From Spirochaetota bacterium (GTDB lineage Bacteria; Spirochaetota; GWE2-31-10): a DNA stretch of 33,321 bases. Numbering within the stretch: position 1 is the first letter of the stretch; every line of letters begins with the position of its first letter. Below are positions 16,624-24,703 of the stretch, one piece after another. The notes beneath the pieces are model-generated. The model made no database searches. It was not told the origin of the DNA and saw nothing but the letters and a program-made list of their open reading frames with translations. The stretch lies in the NCBI GenBank assembly GCA_022361115.1, contig JAKSBL010000491.1, forward strand, positions 1-33,321. Direction: 5' to 3'. The position numbers and the translations under genes were made by a program.

Positions 16624-17904
16624 ATGTATACAAAAAAATCATTATTGATAATTTTTACGATCAATCAAATTATTCATTGGTTTATAATTGGTATATTTAT
16701 TCCTATAATGTCATTATTTCAACTGCAAAAAGGCTTAAATTTGCTGCAAATTGGTATGACCTGTGCAATCTGGGCAGCTACAATTATTTTATTGGAACTC
16801 CCGACAGGAGGGCTGTCCGATACTATTGGTAGAAAAAAAGTATATCTTCTTTCTATGTTCATGAATTTCATCAGCGTTATCACTCTATTGTTTGCCTTTA
16901 ATTTTTGGACTATTGGTTTGGGTATAGCCTTTTTAGCAGCCAGCCGTGCCCTTTCATCTGGATCTTTGGATGCCTGGTTTGTTGATGAATTTAATAAAGT
17001 TGGTCATCCGGACAACTTGCAAAAGGCTTTGGCAAAAGTAAATATTTTTGTTCCCATAGCTTTGGGAGTTTCAAATTTATTAGGCGGAATTATTCCTTCT
17101 ACAATTGGACAGTTTGCTTCTAAAAATCAATATTTAGATATTTATTCTTCAAATTTTCTGGTAATGGGCTTATTGATACTAGCTCAAGTATTATTTACAT
17201 CCGTCTTTATTAAAGAAACTTTACACCCTCATCAGCAGCAAGGCGTTGTTGCAGGTTTTAAAAAAGTTCCAGAAATAGTAAAAATCAGTATTAAATATGG
17301 ATTATCCAGCCCGGTAATATTTTATCTCCTCCTTTCAGGTGTAGGATTTGCAATGGGTATGGTGAGTTTAGAGCAATACTGGCAGCCACAAGTAAAACAG
17401 ATCATGACTATTAATTTTCAACCCTGGATTTTAGGGGTTATTGCTGCTTTAGGCTGTATATCAATGGGTACAATTGGCAGTGCTTTAAGTATACCTCTGT
17501 GTAAAAAATTTAAGAACAATTACCCTCTTATACTATTTTTTAACTATATGATTACAGGTTTTGTGTTTATCATATTAGCCTTTCAAACTAATATAGCAGG
17601 ATTCATTATCCTTTACCTTACCTTATTCTCAAGTTGGGGTTTTTCCTCATCGCCTTTGATGGCTTTATTTAATCACCATGTACCTGAAGATAAACGCTCT
17701 ACACTTTTATCCTTTCAATCTTTATCTCAACAACTTGGAGTTTTAATCAGTGGATTTTTTATGGGCTACTTATCACAATTTCATTCTATTTCTTTTGCCT
17801 GGTTAATCGGTGCTACAATCATTGGTTTATCGAGTTTATGTTTTCTAAAAATTTTAAATAAACTAAAAACAGCAGAATTAGGAAATGATTTTTACCAGGC
17901 ATAA
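16624..17904 (+). CDS. MFS transporter (12 membrane segments)
   Basis: A 426-residue major facilitator. The first half shows the MFS signature LPTGGLSDTIGRKKVY between segments 2 and 3, a WFVDEF loop after segment 4-5, and a central loop at about residues 200-220; the second half repeats the fold. The GLSDTIGRKKVY form and ARALSSGSLDAWFVDE are usual in multidrug/unknown exporters. AGGAG is seven bases before the ATG. It is divergent from an alpha/beta hydrolase across the triple palindromic operator, so both are likely controlled by the TetR at 14.8 kb. I find no convincing promoter for it; a TATAAT at 16603-16608 is too close to the ribosome site. Confidence 0.92.
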   Translation: MYTKKSLLIIFTINQIIHWFIIGIFIPIMSLFQLQKGLNLLQIGMTCAIWAATIILLELPTGGLSDTIGRKKVYLLSMFMNFISVITLLFAFNFWTIGLGIAFLAASRALSSGSLDAWFVDEFNKVGHPDNLQKALAKVNIFVPIALGVSNLLGGIIPSTIGQFASKNQYLDIYSSNFLVMGLLILAQVLFTSVFIKETLHPHQQQGVVAGFKKVPEIVKISIKYGLSSPVIFYLLLSGVGFAMGMVSLEQYWQPQVKQIMTINFQPWILGVIAALGCISMGTIGSALSIPLCKKFKNNYPLILFFNYMITGFVFIILAFQTNIAGFIILYLTLFSSWGFSSSPLMALFNHHVPEDKRSTLLSFQSLSQQLGVLISGFFMGYLSQFHSISFAWLIGATIIGLSSLCFLKILNKLKTAELGNDFYQA

Positions 17905-17934
17905 TAATTTTGGACTTTTAAAAGTTACTCTTGA

Positions 17935-18132
17935 AATAATGGAATACCAATTGAGTTCCAATCTGCCTGGATACCTGCAGTTATCAATGGAAAAAAATTT
18001 CGATCCTTAATGGGAGGATTACCAGGTTACGGCAGCTTAGTTCTTCATTCTATTGATGCTATTCCACTTGCTAATACCAATGAGAAATTTATTGAAGGTC
18101 TGATTATTTTATTTGGTCCATGTTTTTATTAG
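17935..18132 (+). pseudogene. Possible gene remnant between the MFS and GlpV-like genes
   Basis: An open stretch of 65 codons without an early start codon, in the same frame as the MFS gene after three stops. Its translation has a protein-like mix of residues (EFQSAWIPAVINGKKF ... GGLPGYGSLVLHSIDAIPLA ... EGLIILFGPCFY) instead of the I/N/K/F-rich noise usual for AT-rich spacers, and its end overlaps the last codons of the GlpV-like gene on the other strand. It lacks a ribosome site. I do not recognise a family; chance cannot be excluded. Confidence 0.35.
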
Positions 18133-19836
18133 TTCATCATAATCAATAGTTAGGGGCAACTCATCTGGTTTCTCCCATTTTGGAGATCCCGGTTGATTTA
18201 ACCAGAACTCAGCAGGATTTTTTGAATTTAACTGGGGAGAATACTGCATTAATTTCATTTTAGACATTTGCATATCCATCATTTCAGCCAGATTATTCAT
18301 CGATTCTGCCGGAGTAGTTTCACCATGAATGGCAGTAGCAATATTTCTCCACCATAATTGAGACAATATTGGATAATGGGGAACATTTGGACCAGAATCA
18401 GTCCATTGATTAACCATTGAAGATTTATAAAAAGTTAAAAGGCCACCAAAATGATCTTCGATTAAAGCCAGGTATTCAGAATTCACTGTGGATTTGCGAA
18501 TCGGGGCTTTACCAACAATAAATTTTTTTAAGGAAACTGATTTGGAGATACAAAATTGAGCCCATAACCAGGCTGCTTTTCGAATATCCCCTTTTACACT
18601 ATGTTTTAAGATAGTCCAGCTGCCGGCATCCTGATATCCAACTTTCATGCCTGATTCCCAGTATTTTCCATGAGGTGAGGGAGCAACTCTCCACAATGGT
18701 AATCCCTGATCATTGGTCACTTTACTATCTACTGATGTATATTCTTCTTGTGAGAGCCAGGTCGAATATTGAAAAATCATTTGTGCAATATTACCACCAG
18801 ATGGATAAATCCCAGCTTCATCCCAGGTCATATTAATGGCCTCAGAGGGTGCATATTTCTTTAACCATTCAATATATTTAGTTAAAGCATAAACAGCAGC
18901 CGGACCATTCACCGCACCTCCCCTTTCCACTGAAGCACCGACAGGTATTTTATTAATGACCCGAATTCCCCATTCATCAACTGGTAAACCATTGGGCAAA
19001 CCTTTGTCTCCCACACCAGCTATAGAAAGCCAGGCATCGGTAAAACGCCAGCCTAAGGAAGGTGATTTCTTTCCATAATCCATATGGCCATAAACTTTTA
19101 CTCCATCAATAGTCTTGCCTGTAAAAAATTCAGCAATATCCTCATAGGCTGACCAGTTAAGCGGCACACCCAGTTCATACCCATATTGTGTTTTAAATTC
19201 TTTTTGAATCTCAGGATTGGTAAACCAATCATACCGAAACCAGTAAAGATTAACAAACTGTTGATCAGGTATTTGTAATTGATTACCATCATAGTCCTGT
19301 CCAAATTCAAGGTTTAAAAAATCCTCCAAGTCTAAGTAGGGATTGGTTACATCCTTGCCTTCTTCTGTAATATATTCACTTAAATTAAGAGCACTATCTG
19401 CCCGCAAATGGGTTCCAATCATATCCGCATCATTGACATAAATATCATAAATACGCCTTTTTGAAATCATTTGCTGTAATATTTTATCAACGACTTCACC
19501 CTCACTCAAAATTTCATGTGTCACTTCAATACCAGTTATCTCGGTAAATGCCTGAGTTAAGACTTCAGACTCCCATCTATGAGTACGGATGTCTTCTGCA
19601 ACTGATTTCAGTTGAAAATTTTCTAAATTAAGAGCTTGAGCAGCTTGAGCAAACCATTTCAATTCTTTGATTTGTTCTTCCTGTGCAATAGCAGAAGGTT
19701 GAAAATTATCAGCCCATTTTTCAATGGTTTTCATTTTTTCTTTTGATATACGATTACCACAACCAGAGAGAAATAGAATGAGAAAGAAAAAAATTACTAT
19801 TTGAAAGGCAAAATGCAACAGATTTTTTCTGTTCAT
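18109..19836 (-). CDS. glpV: GlpV-like glycerol-binding lipoprotein
   Basis: A 575-residue exported binding protein. The signal peptide ends at LSGC with C26 as lipidated residue. The mature part matches the unusually long GlpV glycerol-binding protein of the rhizobial GlpSTPQUV ABC system as I remember it: EFQPS-like start, QIKELKWFAQAA, TRHRWESEVLTQAFTEITGI-like sequence, IYDIYVNDADMIGTH, LQIPDQQFVNLYWFRYDWF, NWSAYEDIAEFFTGK, YGHMDYGKKSPSLGWRFTDAWLS, NGPAAVYAL, VAPSPHGKYWESGMKVGYQDAGSW and NVPHYPILSQLWW. The start is ATG 19834-19836 with GGAG six bases upstream. No permease or ATPase gene is adjacent. It fits the glycerol genes 5 kb away; a related carbohydrate or polyol ligand is possible. 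Confidence 0.85.
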   Translation of the reverse strand: MNRKNLLHFAFQIVIFFFLILFLSGCGNRISKEKMKTIEKWADNFQPSAIAQEEQIKELKWFAQAAQALNLENFQLKSVAEDIRTHRWESEVLTQAFTEITGIEVTHEILSEGEVVDKILQQMISKRRIYDIYVNDADMIGTHLRADSALNLSEYITEEGKDVTNPYLDLEDFLNLEFGQDYDGNQLQIPDQQFVNLYWFRYDWFTNPEIQKEFKTQYGYELGVPLNWSAYEDIAEFFTGKTIDGVKVYGHMDYGKKSPSLGWRFTDAWLSIAGVGDKGLPNGLPVDEWGIRVINKIPVGASVERGGAVNGPAAVYALTKYIEWLKKYAPSEAINMTWDEAGIYPSGGNIAQMIFQYSTWLSQEEYTSVDSKVTNDQGLPLWRVAPSPHGKYWESGMKVGYQDAGSWTILKHSVKGDIRKAAWLWAQFCISKSVSLKKFIVGKAPIRKSTVNSEYLALIEDHFGGLLTFYKSSMVNQWTDSGPNVPHYPILSQLWWRNIATAIHGETTPAESMNNLAEMMDMQMSKMKLMQYSPQLNSKNPAEFWLNQPGSPKWEKPDELPLTIDYDELIKTWTK

Positions 19837-19871
19837 GATGATCTCCATGATTATGTATGGGCTCTTTTCTT

Positions 19872-19900
19872 ATCATACAAAAATAGTTAAGAAATGAAAA
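19872..19900 (-). promoter_or_regulatory. Probable promoter of the glpV-like gene
   Basis: On the minus strand: TTTTCA (19895-19900), 17-base spacer, TATGAT (19872-19877), giving a leader of about 30 bases. Confidence 0.5.
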
Positions 19901-19973
19901 CAAAAATAACTGATATATAAAATCACGAAATTGATTTTAAATTTACCTGGTAAAAACAGCGAATAAATTAATA

Positions 19974-20019
19974 AACCAATAGTTATGGCTAAAAAATTAA
20001 TCCCTTTGTTTTATTGGTT
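19974..20019. repeat. Inverted repeat AACCAATA/TATTGGTT
   Basis: Perfect 8-base arms at 19974-19981 and 20012-20019, 30 bases apart, in the spacer between the divergent glpV-like and phosphatase genes. Too widely spaced for a simple operator; a regulator pair or chance. Confidence 0.3.
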
Positions 20020-20097
20020 AAATATTATATAATAAAAACCTAAATTAAAACTAAGTTCATTTTTCTTAGAGGTTCTTGCAGAATTGATAATTACTCT

Positions 20098-20126
20098 TTG
20101 GTGTTGGCAAAAATATCATTTATATA
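20098..20126 (+). promoter_or_regulatory. Possible promoter of the SpoIIE-phosphatase gene
   Basis: TTGGTG (20098-20103), 17-base spacer, TATATA (20121-20126). A second possibility is TATAAT at 20177-20182, five bases before the ATG, which would give a leaderless messenger. Confidence 0.35.
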
Positions 20127-20174
20127 GTACTTTCAAATAACGATTAATATAATAAGGTTATTTTTACCAACACC
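20100..20174. repeat. 15-base inverted repeat in front of the phosphatase gene
   Basis: GGTGTTGGCAAAAAT (20100-20114) and ATTTTTACCAACACC (20160-20174) are complementary except for one C-A pair; one further A-T pair extends the arms inward. The left arm overlaps the possible -35 and the right arm ends 13 bases before the ATG, in the place where a ribosome site would be expected and is absent. Confidence 0.55.
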
Positions 20175-20187
20175 TCTATAATAACTA

Positions 20188-22152
20188 ATGAAAATTAAAG
20201 ACAAACTCCATTATGCCTTCATTATTCTCATATCCACGGTTTTACTGACAACCGGTTTATTTATTATGATAATAACTCAAAACCGGATTTCCAAACGGGT
20301 TGAAAAAGATCTCGCACAAACCTCATATTTAATATACAAAATTGTGAAAAATGTTTTTGATCTTAATAAGAAAACCTTATTAAGTAATCTCTATTTATTA
20401 GATTTTTATGTAAAAGATATTCAGATTGATCCCAATACCTTGATTCAATCTGATGCTGAACATTATATTACCCGACTGACTGATTTTGTGACTATCCCCT
20501 CCCTGATTGTTAATAACAAGCCAATCTTTGAGGATTCTGTTTTAGTTGATGATGTAGCCAGAATTACAGGTGGTAATGTGAGTATTCTCCAACTGATCCC
20601 CCAGGGATTACTACGAGTATCTACAAACATGATGCGGACGGATGGAACTCGGGCAACTCAGGTATATATACCCAGACAACATGAAATTGTACAAACCCTT
20701 CAAATGGGTAGAATTTATATCGACAAAGCATTTCATATGAGCCAGTGGCACATTGTAGCATACAAACCCATTTTTTATAATAATGAAGTAGTAGGGGCAA
20801 TTCATGTAGGGATCAAACCCGACATTAATGATTTAAAAAAACATATTCTGGATATTGAGATTGGTGAAACCGGACATCCATTTGTAGTTGATACAGAAGG
20901 TATCCTCATCATTGCTGCCAAAGAAGAAAATGAAAATGTATACCATCTCCCGTATATTCGTAAGATGATTATAGAAAAAAAAGATGGCAAAGTAACTTAT
21001 ATTGATAAAAATGAAGGGCCCAAAAAAGGCAAAAAGATTATTATTTATTATAAATATATGTCTGAAATGGATTGGATTATTGCTTCTGGATCTTATAGTC
21101 ATGAATTTTATGGTGAACTGGAAGCTATTTCTCAAGTAATTATTATTTCCATTGTCATTGCTATTTTAGTTGCTATACTGATTTCTTTTAAAGTTTCTGA
21201 TAATTTAACCCGGCCTATCAATTTCTTAACAGACAGTATGAATGAGATAAAAGTGATGGAATACAATTTTAGTGATTTTACTGCCATTGATTTAATCAAA
21301 GACCGGATAAAATCCGCCCAATTTACAGAGGACGAAATTGGCCTGATGACCAATACCTTCTATAAGATGCTGGATGAACTGGAAGAGGCTCAAAAAAAAC
21401 TGATTTCAAAACACCGTATGTACCAGGAAATGGAAATTGCCAAAAAAATACAAACATTGCTTTTACCTGAAATCAAAAAATTACCTGGTTTTGAAATTTC
21501 TGCCAATATGTCTCCAGCCGAGGAAATCGGTGGAGATTATTATGATTATTCAATTGGCCCTAACAATCAAATATGGTATGCAATTGGTGATGTTTGTGGT
21601 CATGGTATTTTAGCTGGATTAATTATGATGATGGCTCAATCTTCTATTAATTCCATTATTAAGGCTATTCCTGATATTACTCCCCTTGAGCTGGTGAACA
21701 TGGTTAATAATTTCCTGGTGGAAAATATTAGAAGTCGAATGAAAATGACCCACTTTATGTCCTTAGCCATTTTAGTCAGTACAGCAGAAGGGAAATTTTA
21801 TTATGCTGGTAAACATGAGAGCTTTATTGTCTATCGAAAACAAAAAAGAAAGTGTGAGTTAATCCATACAGAGGGGGTTTGGGTTGGGATTAAATCAGAA
21901 GTAGAAAAAACCTTTCGTAATAAATCTTTTTTCTTAGACACAGGAGATATTCTCCTTCTTTATACTGATGGTTTAATTGAAGCAAAAGATAAGAATGACG
22001 ACTTATATGGCCCGGAAAGAGTTATGGAACTCATCCAAAAAAATTCACAAATGTCTGCTAATGATTTGATTGAAATGATTATGAAAGATGTGAGAAATTT
22101 TATGCAAACTCAAATGGATGACATTACACTCTTTTTGATCAGAAAAAGCTAA
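20188..22152 (+). CDS. Membrane sensor serine phosphatase: Cache-HAMP-SpoIIE (PP2C)
   Basis: A 654-residue signal protein. Order: membrane segment about 10-32; extracytoplasmic Cache-type sensor about 33-310 (VAYKPIFYNNEVVGAIHVGI, GHPFVVDTEGILIIA); membrane segment about 317-335; HAMP about 336-395; short coiled coil; SpoIIE/PP2C phosphatase about 415-654. Metal-binding residues are present in GGDYYDY (448-454), GDVCGHG (467-473), LLYTDGLIEA and QMDDITLFLI, so it should be active on a phosphoserine protein such as an anti-sigma antagonist. No Shine-Dalgarno precedes ATG 20188. It converges on the kinase-like/LuxR gene with stops overlapping by four bases. The ligand is unknown. Confidence 0.92.
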   Translation: MKIKDKLHYAFIILISTVLLTTGLFIMIITQNRISKRVEKDLAQTSYLIYKIVKNVFDLNKKTLLSNLYLLDFYVKDIQIDPNTLIQSDAEHYITRLTDFVTIPSLIVNNKPIFEDSVLVDDVARITGGNVSILQLIPQGLLRVSTNMMRTDGTRATQVYIPRQHEIVQTLQMGRIYIDKAFHMSQWHIVAYKPIFYNNEVVGAIHVGIKPDINDLKKHILDIEIGETGHPFVVDTEGILIIAAKEENENVYHLPYIRKMIIEKKDGKVTYIDKNEGPKKGKKIIIYYKYMSEMDWIIASGSYSHEFYGELEAISQVIIISIVIAILVAILISFKVSDNLTRPINFLTDSMNEIKVMEYNFSDFTAIDLIKDRIKSAQFTEDEIGLMTNTFYKMLDELEEAQKKLISKHRMYQEMEIAKKIQTLLLPEIKKLPGFEISANMSPAEEIGGDYYDYSIGPNNQIWYAIGDVCGHGILAGLIMMMAQSSINSIIKAIPDITPLELVNMVNNFLVENIRSRMKMTHFMSLAILVSTAEGKFYYAGKHESFIVYRKQKRKCELIHTEGVWVGIKSEVEKTFRNKSFFLDTGDILLLYTDGLIEAKDKNDDLYGPERVMELIQKNSQMSANDLIEMIMKDVRNFMQTQMDDITLFLIRKS

Positions 22153-24200
22153 TCCTTTGCAATTTCATAATTAGAAAGAAGTTTAATAAACTCCACTCGG
22201 CTACTAATCCTGCATTTTTTAAGAATATTTTTTACATGCGTTTTAACGGTTTCATAGGAAATAAACAGTTCATCACTAATCTCTTTATTCGTTAACCCTT
22301 TTAATATGCAGCGAGCCACATCCAATTCTCTTTCAGAAAAGTTATACTCTGCACAAATTTGATCAAAAGTTTTAATATCTTTATCTGTTTCATTATCAAA
22401 AGAAAATATTTTATCAATTTGATTCTGTATTTTATTGAATTCCATGGCTTTTTTGGCTTCTCGAAAATGAATAATTGATTCAATTTTTCTAAATAAATCT
22501 TCCACATCAAATGATTTACAAACAAAATCCTTTGTCTCTTCATCTGGAACAAAAGCGTTAGAGGATTGCTGGTCATCAAATTCTTTCACAAAGGAAGGAA
22601 ATTTATCCATTTGTGATTCATCGCTTTCATCTTCAAATAATTTCATCTGGCTCATTCCCTCCAGCATAATATAGGAAAAAATCACCTCTGGATTAGGAAT
22701 GGATTTCAAAGAATTGAGCATGTCTTTACGGTAAAGGACATAAAATTCATCTTTTTTTTGAATAATCATATTAATAATTTCAGACAGTTGCTCATAACTA
22801 TTATCAATGATATTTTTTTGTGAAATATTTGCAGTTGCTAATTCATAAGCGGGTTGACTGATTTGTAAATCAGTAGCTTGATAATGATTTAAAACAGGAT
22901 ATGCTGTTCCCATGGTATTTTTCATCAGTTCAACAGCAATTTTTGTCCCCTTACCTTCATTACTGTCTATGCTAATCTCTCCCCCCAAAGAGTCAACGAT
23001 ATTTTTTAAGATAAATAATCCCATACCTTTGGATTTTTTCTCTTTCTCTTCTGCCACCACCGGGAAGTTTGGTAAAAATATTGTTTTTAAATGCTCTTTT
23101 GAAATGCCCACACCATTATCTTTTACAGAAAAAATGATCTTTTTTGGTGCAGTTTTAAGGCTAATATTAATTTCTCCGCCTTCAGGAGTATATTTCAAAG
23201 CATTATCGATCATATTAGTAACAATCTGATCAAAAGCATGAGGATCGGCTTTCAGTATAATATCAGAATCAATATCCCTTTTTAGTGTAATATTTTTAAA
23301 GTTTGCTTTTTCCTGATAAAATGCTGATTTGCTGATCAAAAAAGTAGAAACATTAAACTGCTGATCATGGTTAAATATAATATTATGTTCCTGCCTTTGA
23401 GCATTTAAAAAGTTTAAAATGATCTGAGAGAGTTTTTGATTATTGTTTTTTAAAAAAGTGATATTTTTGGTGAGATTAGGTTCTTGAATATAGTCATCCA
23501 GATTATCATGAATACGGGATAATTTTTCTTTAATTTCCAATGCTAATTTATAAAAAAAAATGGTTTGCTGTTGTTTTAACCTTTTCATATCTTTTTGAGA
23601 CTGATGGTAACTATCTAAAACTGCTACCATAATCCTGTCAAAAACCAAAGAAATGGAAGCGAGTGTGAAAAAGGAAACTAAAATCCGCAATTTTAATTCT
23701 TCTGAATAGATACTGACTGGATAAACAGGCTGAAAAAGAAAAGCTAGTAAAAAAATAAAAAAAACTGAGTTTAAATAAAGACCCATTCGAAAACCTAGTG
23801 AAAATACTGTTATGACAGACCAGGGAAGTATCCAGATTAGTCCTGTTTCTTGTGCATCCACGGTAACTACTAAATAACAGCAAAGAGAAGTTAAAATTAA
23901 AATAAAAAACAAATCAGCAGGAAAAGCCTTTTTCTTTAAACGGATATAAAAAAGAATGATAGAAAATAAAGAAACAGCCACCACTTCAATGATGGCTGTT
24001 ACAAATTTCATTCTACTCAGATCTGTGTAAAAGGATTGGAAAAGATTTCTTAAACCTAGATATAAAAAAACCAAAATACAAATCGTAATTATAATATTGA
24101 GTAGAATTAACCGTATTCTTTTTTTTAAGGGATAATGATCATATGTCCCACTGGTGATAATATTATAAATAAAGGAATTAAAATTAAAAATTTTTCTCAT
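22149..24200 (-). CDS. Membrane kinase-like protein fused to a degenerate receiver and LuxR-type HTH
   Basis: A 683-residue protein. Six hydrophobic segments (about 30-200), a coiled coil, then a DHp-like helix in which the phosphoaccepting histidine position reads leucine (L221 in ALEIKEKLS, aligned with SHEIRTPLN). The HATPase domain looks intact: N333 in the N box, DNGVGI from D361, KGMGL at 391-395. About residues 470-575 follow the receiver pattern but the acceptor aspartate aligns with Y510 (FSYIMLEGM for LLDIMMPGM) while K562 is kept (CKSFDVEDL). The C-terminal LuxR/NarL helix-turn-helix (about 618-675: SERELDVARCILKGLTNKEI...TVKTHVKNIL) is complete. Predicted: a membrane-tethered regulator switched by ATP or ligand rather than phosphorelay. 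Confidence 0.9.
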   Translation of the reverse strand: MRKIFNFNSFIYNIITSGTYDHYPLKKRIRLILLNIIITICILVFLYLGLRNLFQSFYTDLSRMKFVTAIIEVVAVSLFSIILFYIRLKKKAFPADLFFILILTSLCCYLVVTVDAQETGLIWILPWSVITVFSLGFRMGLYLNSVFFIFLLAFLFQPVYPVSIYSEELKLRILVSFFTLASISLVFDRIMVAVLDSYHQSQKDMKRLKQQQTIFFYKLALEIKEKLSRIHDNLDDYIQEPNLTKNITFLKNNNQKLSQIILNFLNAQRQEHNIIFNHDQQFNVSTFLISKSAFYQEKANFKNITLKRDIDSDIILKADPHAFDQIVTNMIDNALKYTPEGGEINISLKTAPKKIIFSVKDNGVGISKEHLKTIFLPNFPVVAEEKEKKSKGMGLFILKNIVDSLGGEISIDSNEGKGTKIAVELMKNTMGTAYPVLNHYQATDLQISQPAYELATANISQKNIIDNSYEQLSEIINMIIQKKDEFYVLYRKDMLNSLKSIPNPEVIFSYIMLEGMSQMKLFEDESDESQMDKFPSFVKEFDDQQSSNAFVPDEETKDFVCKSFDVEDLFRKIESIIHFREAKKAMEFNKIQNQIDKIFSFDNETDKDIKTFDQICAEYNFSERELDVARCILKGLTNKEISDELFISYETVKTHVKNILKKCRISSRVEFIKLLSNYEIAKD

Positions 24201-24247
24201 TTCCCTTTTTTCGCCTAATATTTTGTCTTTTTATAAAGAAGTAATAG

Positions 24248-24275
24248 ATTATAGCATAATATACCCATCTGTCAT
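24248..24275 (-). promoter_or_regulatory. Promoter of the kinase-like/LuxR gene
   Basis: On the minus strand: ATGACA (24270-24275), 16-base spacer, TATAAT (24248-24253) preceded by TG-C, an extended -10. Leader about 40 bases. Confidence 0.65.
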
Positions 24276-24313
24276 CTAAAAAAGCTGGTTTTTGGGTAAC
24301 AAATGGCTGAGTT

Positions 24314-24691
24314 TTATGAGCTTTTTTCTTCCATACTTCTAGTGGCAATAAGATCAATGCCTGTATTGCAAATATTTTTTAAAATCACATCACCGATCTT
24401 TACTGGTGCTTTAACTTCTACCTGATTTATTGCCTGCATACATTTAAAAATTAATTCTTTGGGAATCACCTCTTTGGTTCTAACTGGCAGTCGATTTAAA
24501 AAACCATTTTGAAGTTTAACTGTAGTTGGTAACATTCGTGTCGGAAAAGTTAATTCTTTCTTAGCATAAGCAATTCCCCTTTTACACTGGTTACCCTCTA
24601 TTTGAATATTTTCTATATCATTATCCTTTAATTCAACATTGAGCCGACATCCCATTGGGCAAACAATACATATCAATTCTTGATCATTCAT
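24314..24691 (-). CDS. DUF1667 protein of the glycerol-3-phosphate dehydrogenase cluster
   Basis: A 125-residue protein with C8, C11, C15 and C36 near the N-terminus (ICIVCPMGCRL ... GNQCKRG), a pattern suited to an iron-sulfur cluster, then a domain with RMLPTTVKL, IPKELIFKCMQAIN and PVKIGDVILKNI. DUF1667 proteins typically follow a GlpA-like and a GlpB-like gene, as here, and probably act as the third subunit carrying electrons from FAD. AGGAGG is six bases before the ATG, and only 12 bases separate it from the preceding gene, so it is translated from the same messenger. A weak AAAAAAGCT/AGCTTTTTT repeat follows. Confidence 0.92.
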   Translation of the reverse strand: MNDQELICIVCPMGCRLNVELKDNDIENIQIEGNQCKRGIAYAKKELTFPTRMLPTTVKLQNGFLNRLPVRTKEVIPKELIFKCMQAINQVEVKAPVKIGDVILKNICNTGIDLIATRSMEEKSS

Positions 24692-24703
24692 TGATGACCT
24701 CCT

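Noticed and set aside
23638-23883. Alternative-frame open stretch inside the kinase-like gene, like others inside icd, glpK, glpA and the phosphatase.
   Set aside because: They lie wholly within strong coding genes, lack ribosome sites and have skewed compositions; treated as shadows.
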